Source: Campylobacter sp. MIT 12-8780
GTDB taxonomy: Bacteria; Campylobacterota; Campylobacteria; Campylobacterales; Campylobacteraceae
DNA: 64,000 nt
NCBI RefSeq assembly: GCF_006864535.1
Contig: NZ_QHLL01000011.1
Location: 1-64,000, forward strand
Direction of reading: 5' to 3'
A program made the position numbers and the translations under genes. Shown here piece after piece: positions 17,669-26,764 of the stretch (position 1 is the first letter of the stretch; every line of letters begins with the position of its first letter). A model generated the notes under the pieces. That model was not told the origin of the DNA. It did not search any database and saw only the letters and a program-made list of their open reading frames with translations.

Positions 17669-18011
17669 TCTTGCGTCTTTCTTTGGCTTCGTTTTTCTTA
17701 AGCTCTACACGTTCTTCATTAAGCTTTTCAAGCAAGTGTTCCATTTTCTTTTCACGAATGGCAAGATCGTTGATGATAGTATTGCTTGTCTCTTCGTATT
17801 GAGCTTTGTTAAAAACCCTGCCGCCTATTTTTGTAACATCGATAAAATTCATAATAGAAATATGCACAAGCACATAAAAAGCAAAAGTAATCAAACAAGT
17901 AAAGATAACAATCTCAAAAGCCCCTTCAATACTCACTACACTAAAAGCAAGCCCTATAAAAAATCCACAAACGGTAAAAAAGGCTACGAAATTCTCAGGC
18001 ATTGGTCTCAT
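17646..18011 (-). CDS. Small membrane protein of the flhFG-fliA operon
   Basis: The 121-residue protein has two hydrophobic segments near the N-terminus (about residues 8-28 and 32-54) and a strongly charged, coiled-coil-like tail rich in K, E and R (EKKMEHLLEKLNEERVELKKN). A protein in the same place between flhG and fliA is present in C. jejuni (the Cj0062c position, from memory). The function is not known to me; its place suggests a link to flagellar assembly. It overlaps fliA by 23 bases, and an AAGGAAG site precedes its start. Confidence 0.85.
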   Translation of the reverse strand: MRPMPENFVAFFTVCGFFIGLAFSVVSIEGAFEIVIFTCLITFAFYVLVHISIMNFIDVTKIGGRVFNKAQYEETSNTIINDLAIREKKMEHLLEKLNEERVELKKNEAKERRKNAKKRPA

Positions 18012-18034
18012 AATTGTCTTCCTTCAATCTTAGC

Positions 18035-18901
18035 TCAAAATCTTTCAATTATCCTCTTAAAGAAATTTGAAAAACTTCTATTTTGCGTGTTATCAAGCAC
18101 TTTTTGTTCCAACCTATACAAAAGCTTAGAAGCTAGGGCTTTAAACTCATCACTAGCTAGTGAATTTTCATCAGTAAAAAGCGTTCTTTTTTTAATGCTA
18201 TTACTCACATCTTTACTTGCATTTAAAGAGCCTATAAATTCTAAATTAAGAGGATTTTTGATATTTAAATCCGCTACTTTTTTGATATTTTCAAACACCC
18301 TTAAAGCCTCATTTTCGTTTTTGACAGAATTAAAAAGCATGAGTAAATTTTCTTTGGTTTTTGAAGTGGCTTTTATCGTCGCGTATGCATCTGTGATAGC
18401 AGCTGGATCAGGCACGGTTACGACTATAACTTCATCAGCCATTTCTAAAAAATGCTGTATAGTCCCACCTATACCAGCACCCGTATCGATGATAAGAAAG
18501 TCAAGACTATCTAAAATGCTAGCTTGATTTAAAAATCTTTCATAGATATTTTTATCATTGTATTTTAAAATTTCATCGCCACTTTCACCCGGTATAAGCC
18601 ATAAATTTGGTTTTACTTCTATGAGTATATCCTCAAGCGAGCATTCACCTCTTAATACATGAAGAAGATTTTTACTTACTCTAACATTTAAAATCACATC
18701 TAAATTCGCCAAACCTATATCAGCATCAAAAAGTCCTACTTTATAGCCATTTTTACTCAAGACATTAGCCAAATTTGCACTGATTGTGCTTTTTCCAACT
18801 CCACCCTTACCACTTGTTATAGCTATAAAATGCGTGCCTTTGTGCTTTTGGGATTTGTTTTCATTCATCAAATTTTTTAATTTATCAGCTTGATTATTCA
18901 T
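18035..18901 (-). CDS. flhG: FlhG, MinD-like ATPase controlling flagellar number
   Basis: This ParA/MinD-family ATPase (288 residues) has the deviant Walker A TSGKGGVGKSTISANLA near residue 30, switch I DADIGLANLDVIL and the Walker B region FLIIDTGAGI. FlhG works with FlhF to limit flagella to one per pole and, in Campylobacter, affects the site of cell division. It overlaps flhF by 8 bases. There is no amphipathic MinD-like membrane helix at the extreme C-terminus; the tail SNFFKRIIERF may be a short membrane-binding helix. Confidence 0.95.
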   Translation of the reverse strand: MNNQADKLKNLMNENKSQKHKGTHFIAITSGKGGVGKSTISANLANVLSKNGYKVGLFDADIGLANLDVILNVRVSKNLLHVLRGECSLEDILIEVKPNLWLIPGESGDEILKYNDKNIYERFLNQASILDSLDFLIIDTGAGIGGTIQHFLEMADEVIVVTVPDPAAITDAYATIKATSKTKENLLMLFNSVKNENEALRVFENIKKVADLNIKNPLNLEFIGSLNASKDVSNSIKKRTLFTDENSLASDEFKALASKLLYRLEQKVLDNTQNRSFSNFFKRIIERF

Positions 18902-20303
18902 CGCTTTTCCTTTTAAAACCTTCTAAAACACATTTTACCAAAAACTCCCCACTTGCAGGCTCTAAATCATCAGGCACTTCTTGTCCTATCGAAAAAAAGC
19001 TCATTGGGATATTGGTATCATAAATGAGTGAAAAGATATTTCCAAAGACTTTTGTTTCATCAAATTTAGTAATGATGAGCGTATCGACATTTAAAGACTC
19101 TGAGAAGTTTTTATACACTTCCATTAAATCCTCAAGCTTGGTATTAGCTGAAATAACTAAATTTACATCAATATCAGCATTAGAATGTGATAAAAACTCT
19201 TTTGTTTTAGCAAGCTTACTTTGATCGTATTGTGAATTGCCTATGGTATCTACCAAAATCACTTCGCAGTAATTTAAGCTCTTAATCGCTTCATCTAAAT
19301 CCTTTGGCTCTATGCTATCAATGATAGGTAGTTTCATCATCTTTGCATATTGAAAAAGCTGCTCTACAGCGCCTATCCTATAAGTATCAAGCGTGATAAT
19401 GCCTGTTTTATAACGTTTATCTCCATACGCATAACGAAAAGCAAGTTTTGCTAAAGTCGTCGTTTTACCAACCCCAGTTGGTCCTACAAGCATCATAATC
19501 TTTTGTTTTTTGATCTCTTTTTCAGCACGCACTGGAAGCATATTTCTAAGCAAAGAGTAAAAATACCTTGAAACGGCTTCTGGATTTGTTTTCATCGAAG
19601 CTGGCATATTTTCAACCGTTGCTTTCATAATCGCTTCTACATGCTCTTCTTTCATACCACTTTCTTTGGCTTGCTTATAAATGCTTGCAAACTCAGGTGG
19701 AATGATGATATTATTATGCAGTTGAGCTTTATCTTCCCACATCATATCGATGATGAGACTTACTTTTTCGCTGAGTTTATTAATCTGCTTTTCAAAACTT
19801 TGAATTTTTTTATCATAATTTGCATCAAAGCTTGGCTTTAGTATCTCATCTACATTTGCAACTTTTGAAATTTCAGAGCTAACCTCAGAAAGTCTTTCTT
19901 TAAAGCTTTCAAGCTTGTTTTTATTATTTTGTGGAGCATTATAAGCAGCGGTATAAGCTTTATTTTTCATCAATTCTGCTTTATTTGAAAAGTCCAAAAT
20001 CACATCATCATCTAGTTTTGGTTGTTTGAAATTCTTTTCTTGTTTAACTTCAGCAGGCTTGGTGCTTGAGCTTGCTCCGCTTGGGCTTTTTTTAACTGGC
20101 GTTTTACCAAGTTTTTTAAGGTGTTCTTCATAGTCTTTTTCATCAACAGCTACGACAACTTCATACAAAGGCTTTTGAGTTAAAGTTTTGGCTTTGATTT
20201 GCTTATGTGTTACGATCATCGCTTCATCGCCAAAGTCTTGTTTTACCTTAGGTATGATCTCATCAGTATCTTCAACGGTAAAAGTATGAATGAGTTGTCC
20301 CAC
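18894..20303 (-). CDS. flhF: FlhF, SRP-type GTPase for polar flagellum placement
   Basis: This SRP-family GTPase (469 residues) has a variable, lysine-rich N-terminal B domain (about residues 1-200), an N domain, and the G domain starting at the P-loop LVGPTGVGKTTTLAKLAF near residue 270. DTYRIGAVEQL (G2), DTIGNSQYD (G3) and ITKFDE (G4) are all present. In Campylobacter, FlhF is needed for flagellar gene expression through the FlgSR system and for polar assembly. The start is GTG with AAGGAG five bases upstream, inside the 3' end of folK (32-base overlap). Confidence 0.95.
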   Translation of the reverse strand: MGQLIHTFTVEDTDEIIPKVKQDFGDEAMIVTHKQIKAKTLTQKPLYEVVVAVDEKDYEEHLKKLGKTPVKKSPSGASSSTKPAEVKQEKNFKQPKLDDDVILDFSNKAELMKNKAYTAAYNAPQNNKNKLESFKERLSEVSSEISKVANVDEILKPSFDANYDKKIQSFEKQINKLSEKVSLIIDMMWEDKAQLHNNIIIPPEFASIYKQAKESGMKEEHVEAIMKATVENMPASMKTNPEAVSRYFYSLLRNMLPVRAEKEIKKQKIMMLVGPTGVGKTTTLAKLAFRYAYGDKRYKTGIITLDTYRIGAVEQLFQYAKMMKLPIIDSIEPKDLDEAIKSLNYCEVILVDTIGNSQYDQSKLAKTKEFLSHSNADIDVNLVISANTKLEDLMEVYKNFSESLNVDTLIITKFDETKVFGNIFSLIYDTNIPMSFFSIGQEVPDDLEPASGEFLVKCVLEGFKRKSDE

Positions 20304-20793
20304 AAACTCTCCTTTCGTTTAATTCGCCCAAGGGCAAGATTACGCTTAATCTTTCTTTCACGCCTTTATGAGGCACTACGCAACGCTCATTAGCTCCTAC
20401 TTTTTGGCTAAAATATAACAAATCCAAATCAAGCGTGCGAGGAGCGTTTTTAAAAGTTCTTTTTCGTTTAAATTTAAACTCATAATACAACAAAATTTTT
20501 AACAAAGCCTTTGCGTGAAGTGGCGTTTGCACCAGCATCACAGCATTTGTAAAATCCTTTTGTGCCTCAAAACCAAAAGCTTTATTAATCAGCAACGACG
20601 AGCTTTGAAGAACTCGTATCCTTTTATCATTCATCAAAAGGCGAAAAAGACGATCAAAACGCTTTTTTTCATCACTTATATTTGCTCCTAAGCCAACAAG
20701 AGCAAAATACCTCCCATATCCTAGTCTTTCTTTCGAGCTAAAAGGGAAAAAAACGCTTGTTTGCAGACTTTTTGCACCCTTTAGCTTAAGCAT
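20272..20793 (-). CDS. folK: FolK, HPPK of folate synthesis
   Basis: 6-hydroxymethyl-7,8-dihydropterin pyrophosphokinase (173 residues) transfers pyrophosphate from ATP to the pterin. FALVGLGANISDEKKRF matches the conserved N-terminal GxGxNxG block. TLDLDLLYF is the catalytic motif with the Mg-binding aspartates, and VPHKGVKERLSVILPL matches the usual PHP...R.FVL.PL block, with K in place of the second P. It follows aroQ by 2 bases and overlaps flhF by 32 bases, tying folate synthesis to the flagellar operon. The N-terminus has about 25 extra residues before the HPPK core. Confidence 0.92.
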   Translation of the reverse strand: MLKLKGAKSLQTSVFFPFSSKERLGYGRYFALVGLGANISDEKKRFDRLFRLLMNDKRIRVLQSSSLLINKAFGFEAQKDFTNAVMLVQTPLHAKALLKILLYYEFKFKRKRTFKNAPRTLDLDLLYFSQKVGANERCVVPHKGVKERLSVILPLGELNERRVCGTTHSYFYR

Positions 20794-20795
20794 TT

Positions 20796-21260
20796 TTAGT
20801 TATTATTTGCGGCTTTAAGCTTTTCAAGCTGATCACAAATTTGTAAAACACCCATTAAAGCCAAATGATAACCAAAAGCACCAAAACCCACTATAGAACC
20901 AGCACAAACAGGAGCGATTAGGCTTTTATGACGAAATTCCTCTCTGCGATAAACATTTGAGATATGCACCTCAATCACAGGCAAAGCCACCGCTGAAATC
21001 GCATCACGAATAGCTACTGAAGTATGTGTGTAAGCTCCTGCGTTTAAAACTATGCCGTCAAATGTACCTAAGCATTCTTGAATTTTATCGACGATCTCGC
21101 CTTCAAAATTACTTTGAAAAAAGTCTATCTCTACGCCATTTTGCGAAGCAGCGATTTTCATTTGCTCGTGAATTTCTTCCATCTTCATCGCGCCATAAAT
21201 CGCTGTTTCACGAAGCCCTAGCATATTAAGATTTGGACCTTGAATCACCATGATTTTCAT
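20796..21260 (-). CDS. aroQ: AroQ, type II 3-dehydroquinate dehydratase
   Basis: This shikimate-pathway enzyme (154 residues) dehydrates 3-dehydroquinate. The signature [13 protein letters not shown] is at the N-terminus, and [13 protein letters not shown] carries the conserved [21 protein letters not shown] provides active-site residues, and [14 protein letters not shown] contains the catalytic histidine region. It is the first gene of the long minus-strand operon ending with fliY, driven from the -10 box at 21296. Confidence 0.96.
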   Translation of the reverse strand: MKIMVIQGPNLNMLGLRETAIYGAMKMEEIHEQMKIAASQNGVEIDFFQSNFEGEIVDKIQECLGTFDGIVLNAGAYTHTSVAIRDAISAVALPVIEVHISNVYRREEFRHKSLIAPVCAGSIVGFGAFGYHLALMGVLQICDQLEKLKAANNN

Positions 21261-21295
21261 AAATTTACCTCATCATTTATAAAATTTTAGTCTAT

Positions 21296-21301
21296 ATTAT
21301 A
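21296..21301 (-). promoter_or_regulatory. -10 box of the aroQ-to-fliY operon
   Basis: The minus strand reads TTTTGCTATAATATAG, an extended -10 36 bases before the aroQ start codon. It is back-to-back with the plus-strand -10 at 21325. Confidence 0.65.
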
Positions 21302-21324
21302 GCAAAAGAAAACCAAATTTTTGC

Positions 21325-21330
21325 TAGAAT
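21325..21330 (+). promoter_or_regulatory. -10 box of the amidohydrolase-sppA operon
   Basis: TTTTTGCTAGAATTT gives an extended -10 (TGC-TAGAAT) 26 bases before the start at 21356. It forms a divergent pair with the aroQ promoter. Confidence 0.6.
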
Positions 21331-21355
21331 TTAACTTTTAAATTAAGGTTAAATA

Positions 21356-22576
21356 ATGTTTTTGATAAAAGCAAGATATATATTTGTTTGTGATGAAGCC
21401 TTTACTATCCTTGAAAATAAAGCTTTGTGCTTTGATGAAAAGATCATTGAGCTTGGTGAATTTGAAAAGCTGGCGTTAAAATACCCTCAAGCAAAGCTCA
21501 TTCAAACCCCGCCAAATTCGCTTATCCTACCTGCTTTTATCAACCCTCACACACATTTAGAATTTAGCGCAAATGCTTATACTTTGCATTATGGAGACTT
21601 TTTAGTATGGCTTAAAAGTGTGATTAATGCTCGCTCAAATTTAAGCCAAAAAGCTAAAGAAAAGCTTATCTTAAATACCATGCGTTCTATGCTTGAAAGC
21701 GGCACAGCAACGATTGGCGAAATTTCAAGCTTTGCAAGCGATCTTACAGCTTGCGTAAAAAGCCCTATGCGTGTAGTATTTTTTAATGAAATTTTAGGTG
21801 TCAATGAAAACGCAAATGAAGCCAAAAAGCAAGATTTTTTGAAGCGATTTCACTCAAGTTTAGAGCATAAAAATGAGAATTTTATACCAGCGATTTCTTT
21901 GCATTCGCCCTATTCTTTAAACAAGGATTTAGCTTTATTTGCCCTTGATTTAGCTAAAAAATACAACCTACTTGTAAGCACGCATTTTTTAGAAAGCGAT
22001 CATGAGTTTAAATGGCTTCATCACAAGGGCAAGGGCTTTGAAAAATGGTTGCGTTTTTTTGAGCCAAATCCAAAGCCAAAATTTAGCCCTCAAAGTTTTT
22101 TAGAGCTATTTAAGGGCGTAAGAACGCTTTTTACACATTGTGTGTATGTAAAAGATTTTAGTCATTTTGATAAAAACTTGCATTTTATCACGCATTGTGC
22201 TGTTTCAAATCGCTTACTAAGCAAAGCAAGATTTTCACTTAAAAAGGCTTTAAAAGCTGGTATGAACGTGCATCTTGGCACTGATGGGCTAAGCTCAAAT
22301 ATCTCTTTATCTATGCTTGATGAAATGAGGGCAAATTTGCTTATCCATCAAGACTTTAAGCCTCAAGATTTAGCTAAAGAGCTGCTTTTAATGGCGACTT
22401 CAAAACCAGCTAAAGCCCTAAATTTAGAGCTTGGTGAGCTAAAAGCAGGTAAGATAGCTGATATCAGCGTATTTAAGGTGCAAGAATGTGATTTGAAACA
22501 ACTTCCTTTGCAGTTTGTCTTAAATGCAAAAAAGGTTGAAAAAATTTTTATTAAAGGAAAAGAATGCAGTTTTTAA
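21356..22576 (+). CDS. Amidohydrolase, aminofutalosine-deaminase family
   Basis: This metal-dependent deaminase of the amidohydrolase superfamily has 406 residues. The N-terminal metal-binding motif is PAFINPHTHLEF. Further ligands are seen in VSTHFLESDHE and LGTDGLSSNISLSML (the catalytic Asp). It belongs to the group annotated as 6-aminodeoxyfutalosine deaminase, a step in one branch of the futalosine menaquinone pathway. Campylobacter is thought to use MTA/SAH nucleosidase directly on aminofutalosine, so the physiological substrate here is uncertain. It overlaps sppA by 13 bases. Confidence 0.85.
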   Translation: MFLIKARYIFVCDEAFTILENKALCFDEKIIELGEFEKLALKYPQAKLIQTPPNSLILPAFINPHTHLEFSANAYTLHYGDFLVWLKSVINARSNLSQKAKEKLILNTMRSMLESGTATIGEISSFASDLTACVKSPMRVVFFNEILGVNENANEAKKQDFLKRFHSSLEHKNENFIPAISLHSPYSLNKDLALFALDLAKKYNLLVSTHFLESDHEFKWLHHKGKGFEKWLRFFEPNPKPKFSPQSFLELFKGVRTLFTHCVYVKDFSHFDKNLHFITHCAVSNRLLSKARFSLKKALKAGMNVHLGTDGLSSNISLSMLDEMRANLLIHQDFKPQDLAKELLLMATSKPAKALNLELGELKAGKIADISVFKVQECDLKQLPLQFVLNAKKVEKIFIKGKECSF

Positions 22577-23454
22577 AGTCTATTTTTAAGGCATTTGGTG
22601 CGTGCATAAGATATATAAATACCTATTTTAAAACCTTTGTGTTTTTATTTATCGTTGCGCTCATCCTTGTGCCAAACTCCGATTCAAAAACTTCTTTAAA
22701 CAATCTTGCCAAAGTCGAGTTAAGTGGTGAAATCATTAATGTCAATACCACTCTTGAAGCGCTTAATAAACTTAAAGATGATGAAAGTATCAAAGGCGTG
22801 CTTTTTATCATTGATAGTCCGGGTGGGCTTTTTGCTCCAAGTATGGAACTGGCTCTAGCAGTAAAAGACTTACAAGCTAAAAAGCCTGTGGTGGTATATG
22901 CAAGCGGAACTATGGCAAGTGGAAGCTATTTAGCTGGAGTTAGTGCAAATGAGATCATCGCAAATCCTGCTTCTTTTATCGGCTCTATAGGCGTTATTAT
23001 GCAAGGCGCTGATTTAAGCGAACTTGCAAACAAGCTTGGCATAAAGCCTCAAGTGATAAAGGCTGGCGAATATAAAGAAGCAGGCACTTTTACAAGGGCT
23101 TGGAGCGGACAAGAAAAAGCGTATTTGCAAGAGCTCATCACTCAAAGTTATGAACTTTTTACTGAATTTGTAGCCAAAGAGCGAAATTTAAAGCTTGAAG
23201 AAAAAGATAAATGGGCAAATGCAAGAGTGTTTTTATCAGATCAAGCTGCAAAACTAGGCTTAATCGATGAGTTAGGCAATCTTGAAAAAGCCAAAAAAAG
23301 AGTAGAAGAGCTAGCAAAAGTAGAAAATCCAAGCTGGAAAGAACCAGACGCACTAGATAAGCTTTTAAATAAACTTAACACTCAGGCTCTAAGTTTTAGC
23401 AAAGAGCTTTTAAGCAGCCTCTTGCTAAGCTCAAATCAGCTTGAGGCAAGATAA
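22564..23454 (+). CDS. sppA: SppA, signal peptide peptidase
   Basis: This single-domain SppA-type serine protease (296 residues, half the length of E. coli SppA) is anchored by one N-terminal helix (about residues 20-38). It degrades cleaved signal peptides in the membrane. GTMASGSYLAGVSANEIIA contains the catalytic serine, and SFIGSIGVIMQG and KAGEYKEAGTFTR carry the conserved surroundings of the Lys general base. The ATG follows AAAGGAAAAGA and overlaps the upstream amidohydrolase gene, so both are cotranscribed. Confidence 0.94.
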   Translation: MQFLKSIFKAFGACIRYINTYFKTFVFLFIVALILVPNSDSKTSLNNLAKVELSGEIINVNTTLEALNKLKDDESIKGVLFIIDSPGGLFAPSMELALAVKDLQAKKPVVVYASGTMASGSYLAGVSANEIIANPASFIGSIGVIMQGADLSELANKLGIKPQVIKAGEYKEAGTFTRAWSGQEKAYLQELITQSYELFTEFVAKERNLKLEEKDKWANARVFLSDQAAKLGLIDELGNLEKAKKRVEELAKVENPSWKEPDALDKLLNKLNTQALSFSKELLSSLLLSSNQLEAR

Positions 23455-23594
23455 GCTTTAATTTTGGCATTTTGTTATAGCCCAAATTACTCAAAAGCCT
23501 TAAATAAAAACACTTGTTGATAAGCAAGCTATGCTAACTCAAAACAAGAAGAAGGCTAAACGCTTATCACAAATTCTAAATATTATCCGTAAAA

Positions 23595-24743
23595 CTAGCT
23601 TTTTTGCTTAAAAAGATACGCCAAAGGTGAGCTTTTTTTCACAAAAGGAGCAAGTTTATCAAAAGTGATATAAATGCTGATGTGTCCTTCTGCGAAAGAA
23701 GCGATCTCATAAGGCTGATACACAAACTCAACGCCTTTTTCGGTAATGAAAAAGTTTTCTGGCAAAGCTACAAAACCATTTTTGTTTGTATCGTCCCACT
23801 CTATAAAACGTTTTGCACCTTGTGTGTCTTTAAAAGAGCTTGTTTCATTATATACGCTTAAAGCCTCAAGCACAAGATTTAAAAGAGCTTCATCATTAAC
23901 ATTCTCAAACAAATCCTTACTTTTTCCTGAAATTTCGCTCCCATCTTGCAAAGAAAAGATTAAAGAACTCAAATAAGGCATACCATGAGCGCCGCCTAAA
24001 TACACATATTCTAAAGAGCTAAATACCAAAATTTCATCATCTATATAATAAGGACTTAGCGAATTAATATGCTCAGTATAAAAAGAAAATTTTTCTTCTT
24101 TGGCAAATTTTTCTTGCTGGACTTTCATAAGTTTTGTTTGAAGTTCTTTGATACTTTGAGCGCTTAAGCCTATTTTTTGATTGATTCTTGCACTTGCTTC
24201 AAGGCTGAGTTTTGAATTTGAAGGAATTAAAAAGCCCTCATCGCTTAAAGTGCTCGTAAAACTTGCCCCATCAACACTCTTTTTTTCTTGAGCTACATTC
24301 TCAACAAAATCCAAAACATTGACTTTATTTTGAGCGAGTATAAAATGAGCTGGGGTTTGCTGTTTTGCTCGGGTTACATTCGCCTCTATTGTAGGGATAA
24401 AAAGCGTATCAAAGCTGATTTGCCCCTCGATGATGTCTTTTTCTTGTGCGTTTTGAGCGTGCAACACAAAACTTGTATTATCATCATTTAAAAAGCCTGA
24501 AAAATACAATTCCTTTTCGCCAAGTAAAGAAGCATTTACGCTTAAATTTCCCTCAGTTTTTTGCTCTATACTCAGATAGAGTTTTTGCTCCTTTTCGCCT
24601 AATTTACCTTGCATAAAATAAAAAATTCCTTGATTTTTTTCAAGAGTAAAAGGATTTGTAAAGGCACTTTGTTCTGCGTTTTTCTCGCCTGAGCAAGCTA
24701 TAAAAAAGAAAATAAAACTTACTACACTTAAAAATACTTTCAT
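23595..24743 (-). CDS. DUF3298-containing lipoprotein
   Basis: The start is the ATG at 24743, which has AAGGAG six bases upstream and opens a lipoprotein signal (MKVFLSVVSFIFFFIACSG, lipidated Cys at residue 17). The protein has 382 residues. The C-terminal third contains the DUF3298 pattern (VFSSLEYVYLGGAHGMPYLSS and an FF.....V.F.Y.PYEIA.YAEG-like block, FFITEKGVEFVYQPYEIASF). DUF3298 occurs in RsiV-type proteins and cell-wall proteins. The N-terminal part has no recognisable motif. It is monocistronic and convergent with sppA. Function unknown; probably envelope-associated. Confidence 0.85.
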   Translation of the reverse strand: MKVFLSVVSFIFFFIACSGEKNAEQSAFTNPFTLEKNQGIFYFMQGKLGEKEQKLYLSIEQKTEGNLSVNASLLGEKELYFSGFLNDDNTSFVLHAQNAQEKDIIEGQISFDTLFIPTIEANVTRAKQQTPAHFILAQNKVNVLDFVENVAQEKKSVDGASFTSTLSDEGFLIPSNSKLSLEASARINQKIGLSAQSIKELQTKLMKVQQEKFAKEEKFSFYTEHINSLSPYYIDDEILVFSSLEYVYLGGAHGMPYLSSLIFSLQDGSEISGKSKDLFENVNDEALLNLVLEALSVYNETSSFKDTQGAKRFIEWDDTNKNGFVALPENFFITEKGVEFVYQPYEIASFAEGHISIYITFDKLAPFVKKSSPLAYLFKQKS

Positions 24744-24832
24744 TTTAAACTCCTTGGCTTTAATCATAACATTTATTTAGTCAATAGTTGAAAAAAAGCT
24801 CAATAAATTTAAGTTTTTATGCTTTTTTGTGA

Positions 24833-25900
24833 TTAAAGTCCATTTTCTTCTAAAGCAAGGGCTTGAAAATGCGTGATTAAAGGCTCTATGATCTCATCAA
24901 ATGTCCCATTTTCCATAATTTGATCAAGCCTATAAAGAGTAAGATTGATACGATGATCGCTGATTCTGTTTTGCGGAAAATTATAAGTTCGTATGCGTTC
25001 GCTTCTATCTCCGCTACCAACTTGGGATTTTCTGTCTTGGCTTTCTTTTGCAAGTCTTTCTTGCTCGTGAAGCTCATAAAGCCTCGCTCTTAGCACTTTC
25101 ATCGCAGCTTCTTTGTTTTTGTGCTGGGATTTGCCGTCTTGATTTACCACAACCAAACCTGTTGGCAAATGCGTGATACGCACTGCACTATCTGTAGTAT
25201 TTACGCTTTGTCCGCCGTGCCCGCTACTTCGCATAACATCGATTTTTAAGTCTTTTTCGTTGATTTCAATCTCTATTTCATCAAGTTCTGGCATAACAGC
25301 TACGGTTATGGCTGAGGTATGCACTCTACCTTGAGACTCAGTTTGTGGCACTCTTTGCACTCTATGCGTGCCACCTTCGTATTTAAGGCGAGAAAAAGCT
25401 CCTTCGCCTTTGATTAAGACGATAATTTCTTTAAAGCCTCCAACGCTTCCTTCGCTTGAGCTAACAATTTCCATTTTATAGCCTCTTAGCTCAGCATATC
25501 TTGCATACGCTTTAATCAAATCCCCCACAAATAAAGCCGCTTCATCTCCACCTGTACCAGCTCTGATTTCTAAAAAGATATTTTTTTCATCATTTTTATC
25601 TTTTGGTAAAAGTAAGATTTTAAGCTCTTCTTCAAGCTTGATTTTTAGAGGTTCTAAGCTTTTAAGTTCTTCTTTGGCAAGTTCGCCAAGCTCATTGTCA
25701 CTTAGTAAATTTTTGTTTTCATCTATATTTTTAAGTGTATCAAGGTATTCTTTGGCTTTGAAAACAAGAGCTTGAATACCCTTTTGCTCTTTTGAAAGAG
25801 CTGTTACCTTAGTGATATCATTCATCACACTTGCATCGCTAAGAAGGCTTTGAAGCTCTTCATAGCGTTTAAGAAAGGGTTGAAGTTTGCTTGCGAGCAT
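24833..25900 (-). CDS. prfA: PrfA, peptide chain release factor 1
   Basis: RF1 (355 residues) terminates translation at UAA and UAG. The catalytic GGQ lies in [19 protein letters not shown], where the Gln is methylated by PrmC. The codon-recognition region is upstream in domain 2, around [19 protein letters not shown]. Length and domain order are normal. It starts 6 bases after rpsT ends, forming an rpsT-prfA unit. Confidence 0.97.
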   Translation of the reverse strand: MLASKLQPFLKRYEELQSLLSDASVMNDITKVTALSKEQKGIQALVFKAKEYLDTLKNIDENKNLLSDNELGELAKEELKSLEPLKIKLEEELKILLLPKDKNDEKNIFLEIRAGTGGDEAALFVGDLIKAYARYAELRGYKMEIVSSSEGSVGGFKEIIVLIKGEGAFSRLKYEGGTHRVQRVPQTESQGRVHTSAITVAVMPELDEIEIEINEKDLKIDVMRSSGHGGQSVNTTDSAVRITHLPTGLVVVNQDGKSQHKNKEAAMKVLRARLYELHEQERLAKESQDRKSQVGSGDRSERIRTYNFPQNRISDHRINLTLYRLDQIMENGTFDEIIEPLITHFQALALEENGL

Positions 25901-25906
25901 AAAAAC

Positions 25907-26170
25907 TTAAGCGATTTTATTCACTAAAAGGGCAAGTCTGCTTACACGGCGTGAAGCAGTTTGTTTTTTCAAAAAGCCTCTACTTACCATAGAATGAATA
26001 CTTTTATTGGCTATTTTCAAAGCTTCATTAGCTGCATTCTTATCGTTTTGTTCAGCTGCTTCTCTTACGGCTCTTGTAATATTTTTAAGCCTTGTTCGGT
26101 AGTATCTATTTCTTTCTGTTCTTTTGATGGTTTGTCTTGCTCTTTTTTCGGCTGATTTGTGATTTGCCAT
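25907..26170 (-). CDS. rpsT: Ribosomal protein S20
   Basis: This small basic 30S protein has 87 residues, beginning [20 protein letters not shown], the standard S20 N-terminus, and ending with [16 protein letters not shown]20 binds 16S rRNA early in assembly. It is upstream of prfA. The 87 bases between pgpA and rpsT look able to hold an rpsT promoter (TGTAAAAT near 26214 on the minus strand), but this is weak. Confidence 0.97.
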   Translation of the reverse strand: MANHKSAEKRARQTIKRTERNRYYRTRLKNITRAVREAAEQNDKNAANEALKIANKSIHSMVSRGFLKKQTASRRVSRLALLVNKIA

Positions 26171-26257
26171 TTATTTTTGTCCTTTCTAAAAATTAAAACT
26201 TTTATTTTACATTATTTAAATTGAATTTTTCATTAAAAAACAAAAGAAAAATGCTTT

Positions 26258-26761
26258 TTATCTAAAAATTTCATTTAAAGCTATATCCCAGCTTAAAAGC
26301 TCAAATTTCAAACCAAAGCCATAAATCACAGCACTTAAAAGCCCAGCAAAAAGCCCAGCAAGCATATCATCACTCATCACGCCAAGCCCGCCTTTGACAT
26401 TTTTATCAAGCTTACCTATCACAGAAGGCTTAGTAATATCAAAAAAACGAAATAACACAAAAGCTAAAAAAAGACTGAAAAGCGAATTCTTAGCCCAAGC
26501 GGCAAGTGAAGCTGCTAAAAATACACCGGCTACTTCATCGATAACTATATGTTTTGAGTCATGCGTATTGGTCTTTTTTTCATAATCATTAATGATATTT
26601 ATGGAAAATACAAAAATGAGAAAAGAAAGCAAAAACAAAGTTTCAACACTTAAATATCTTAAAATCAAAAAAGCAGGCACCAAAGCAGCTAAACTCCCAA
26701 AAGTGCCGGGTGCAAATTTGATTAAACCTACATAAAAAAAAGTTAAAAAACATTTTTGCAT
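26258..26761 (-). CDS. pgpA: PgpA, phosphatidylglycerophosphatase A
   Basis: This membrane phosphatase (167 residues) removes phosphate from phosphatidylglycerol phosphate to make phosphatidylglycerol. The N-terminus GLIKFAPGTFGSLAAL and the central IVIDEVAGVFLA are PgpA signatures, the latter carrying the metal-binding Asp-Glu. RFFDITKPSVIGKLDK and GGLGVMSDDMLAG match the conserved C-terminal blocks with the catalytic aspartates. It follows the ATP-sulfurylase-like gene by 3 bases and belongs to the operon beginning at ispDF. Confidence 0.94.
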   Translation of the reverse strand: MQKCFLTFFYVGLIKFAPGTFGSLAALVPAFLILRYLSVETLFLLSFLIFVFSINIINDYEKKTNTHDSKHIVIDEVAGVFLAASLAAWAKNSLFSLFLAFVLFRFFDITKPSVIGKLDKNVKGGLGVMSDDMLAGLFAGLLSAVIYGFGLKFELLSWDIALNEIFR

Positions 26762-26764
26762 ACA

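Noticed and set aside
17736-18527. 263-residue plus-strand ORF
   Set aside because: Lies opposite the small membrane-protein gene and flhG, both clearly real; the translation has no recognisable domain.
23455-23594. Inverted repeat TGATAAGC/GCTTATCA between sppA and the lipoprotein gene
   Set aside because: Only 8-bp arms 36 bases apart with no U-tract; likely chance.
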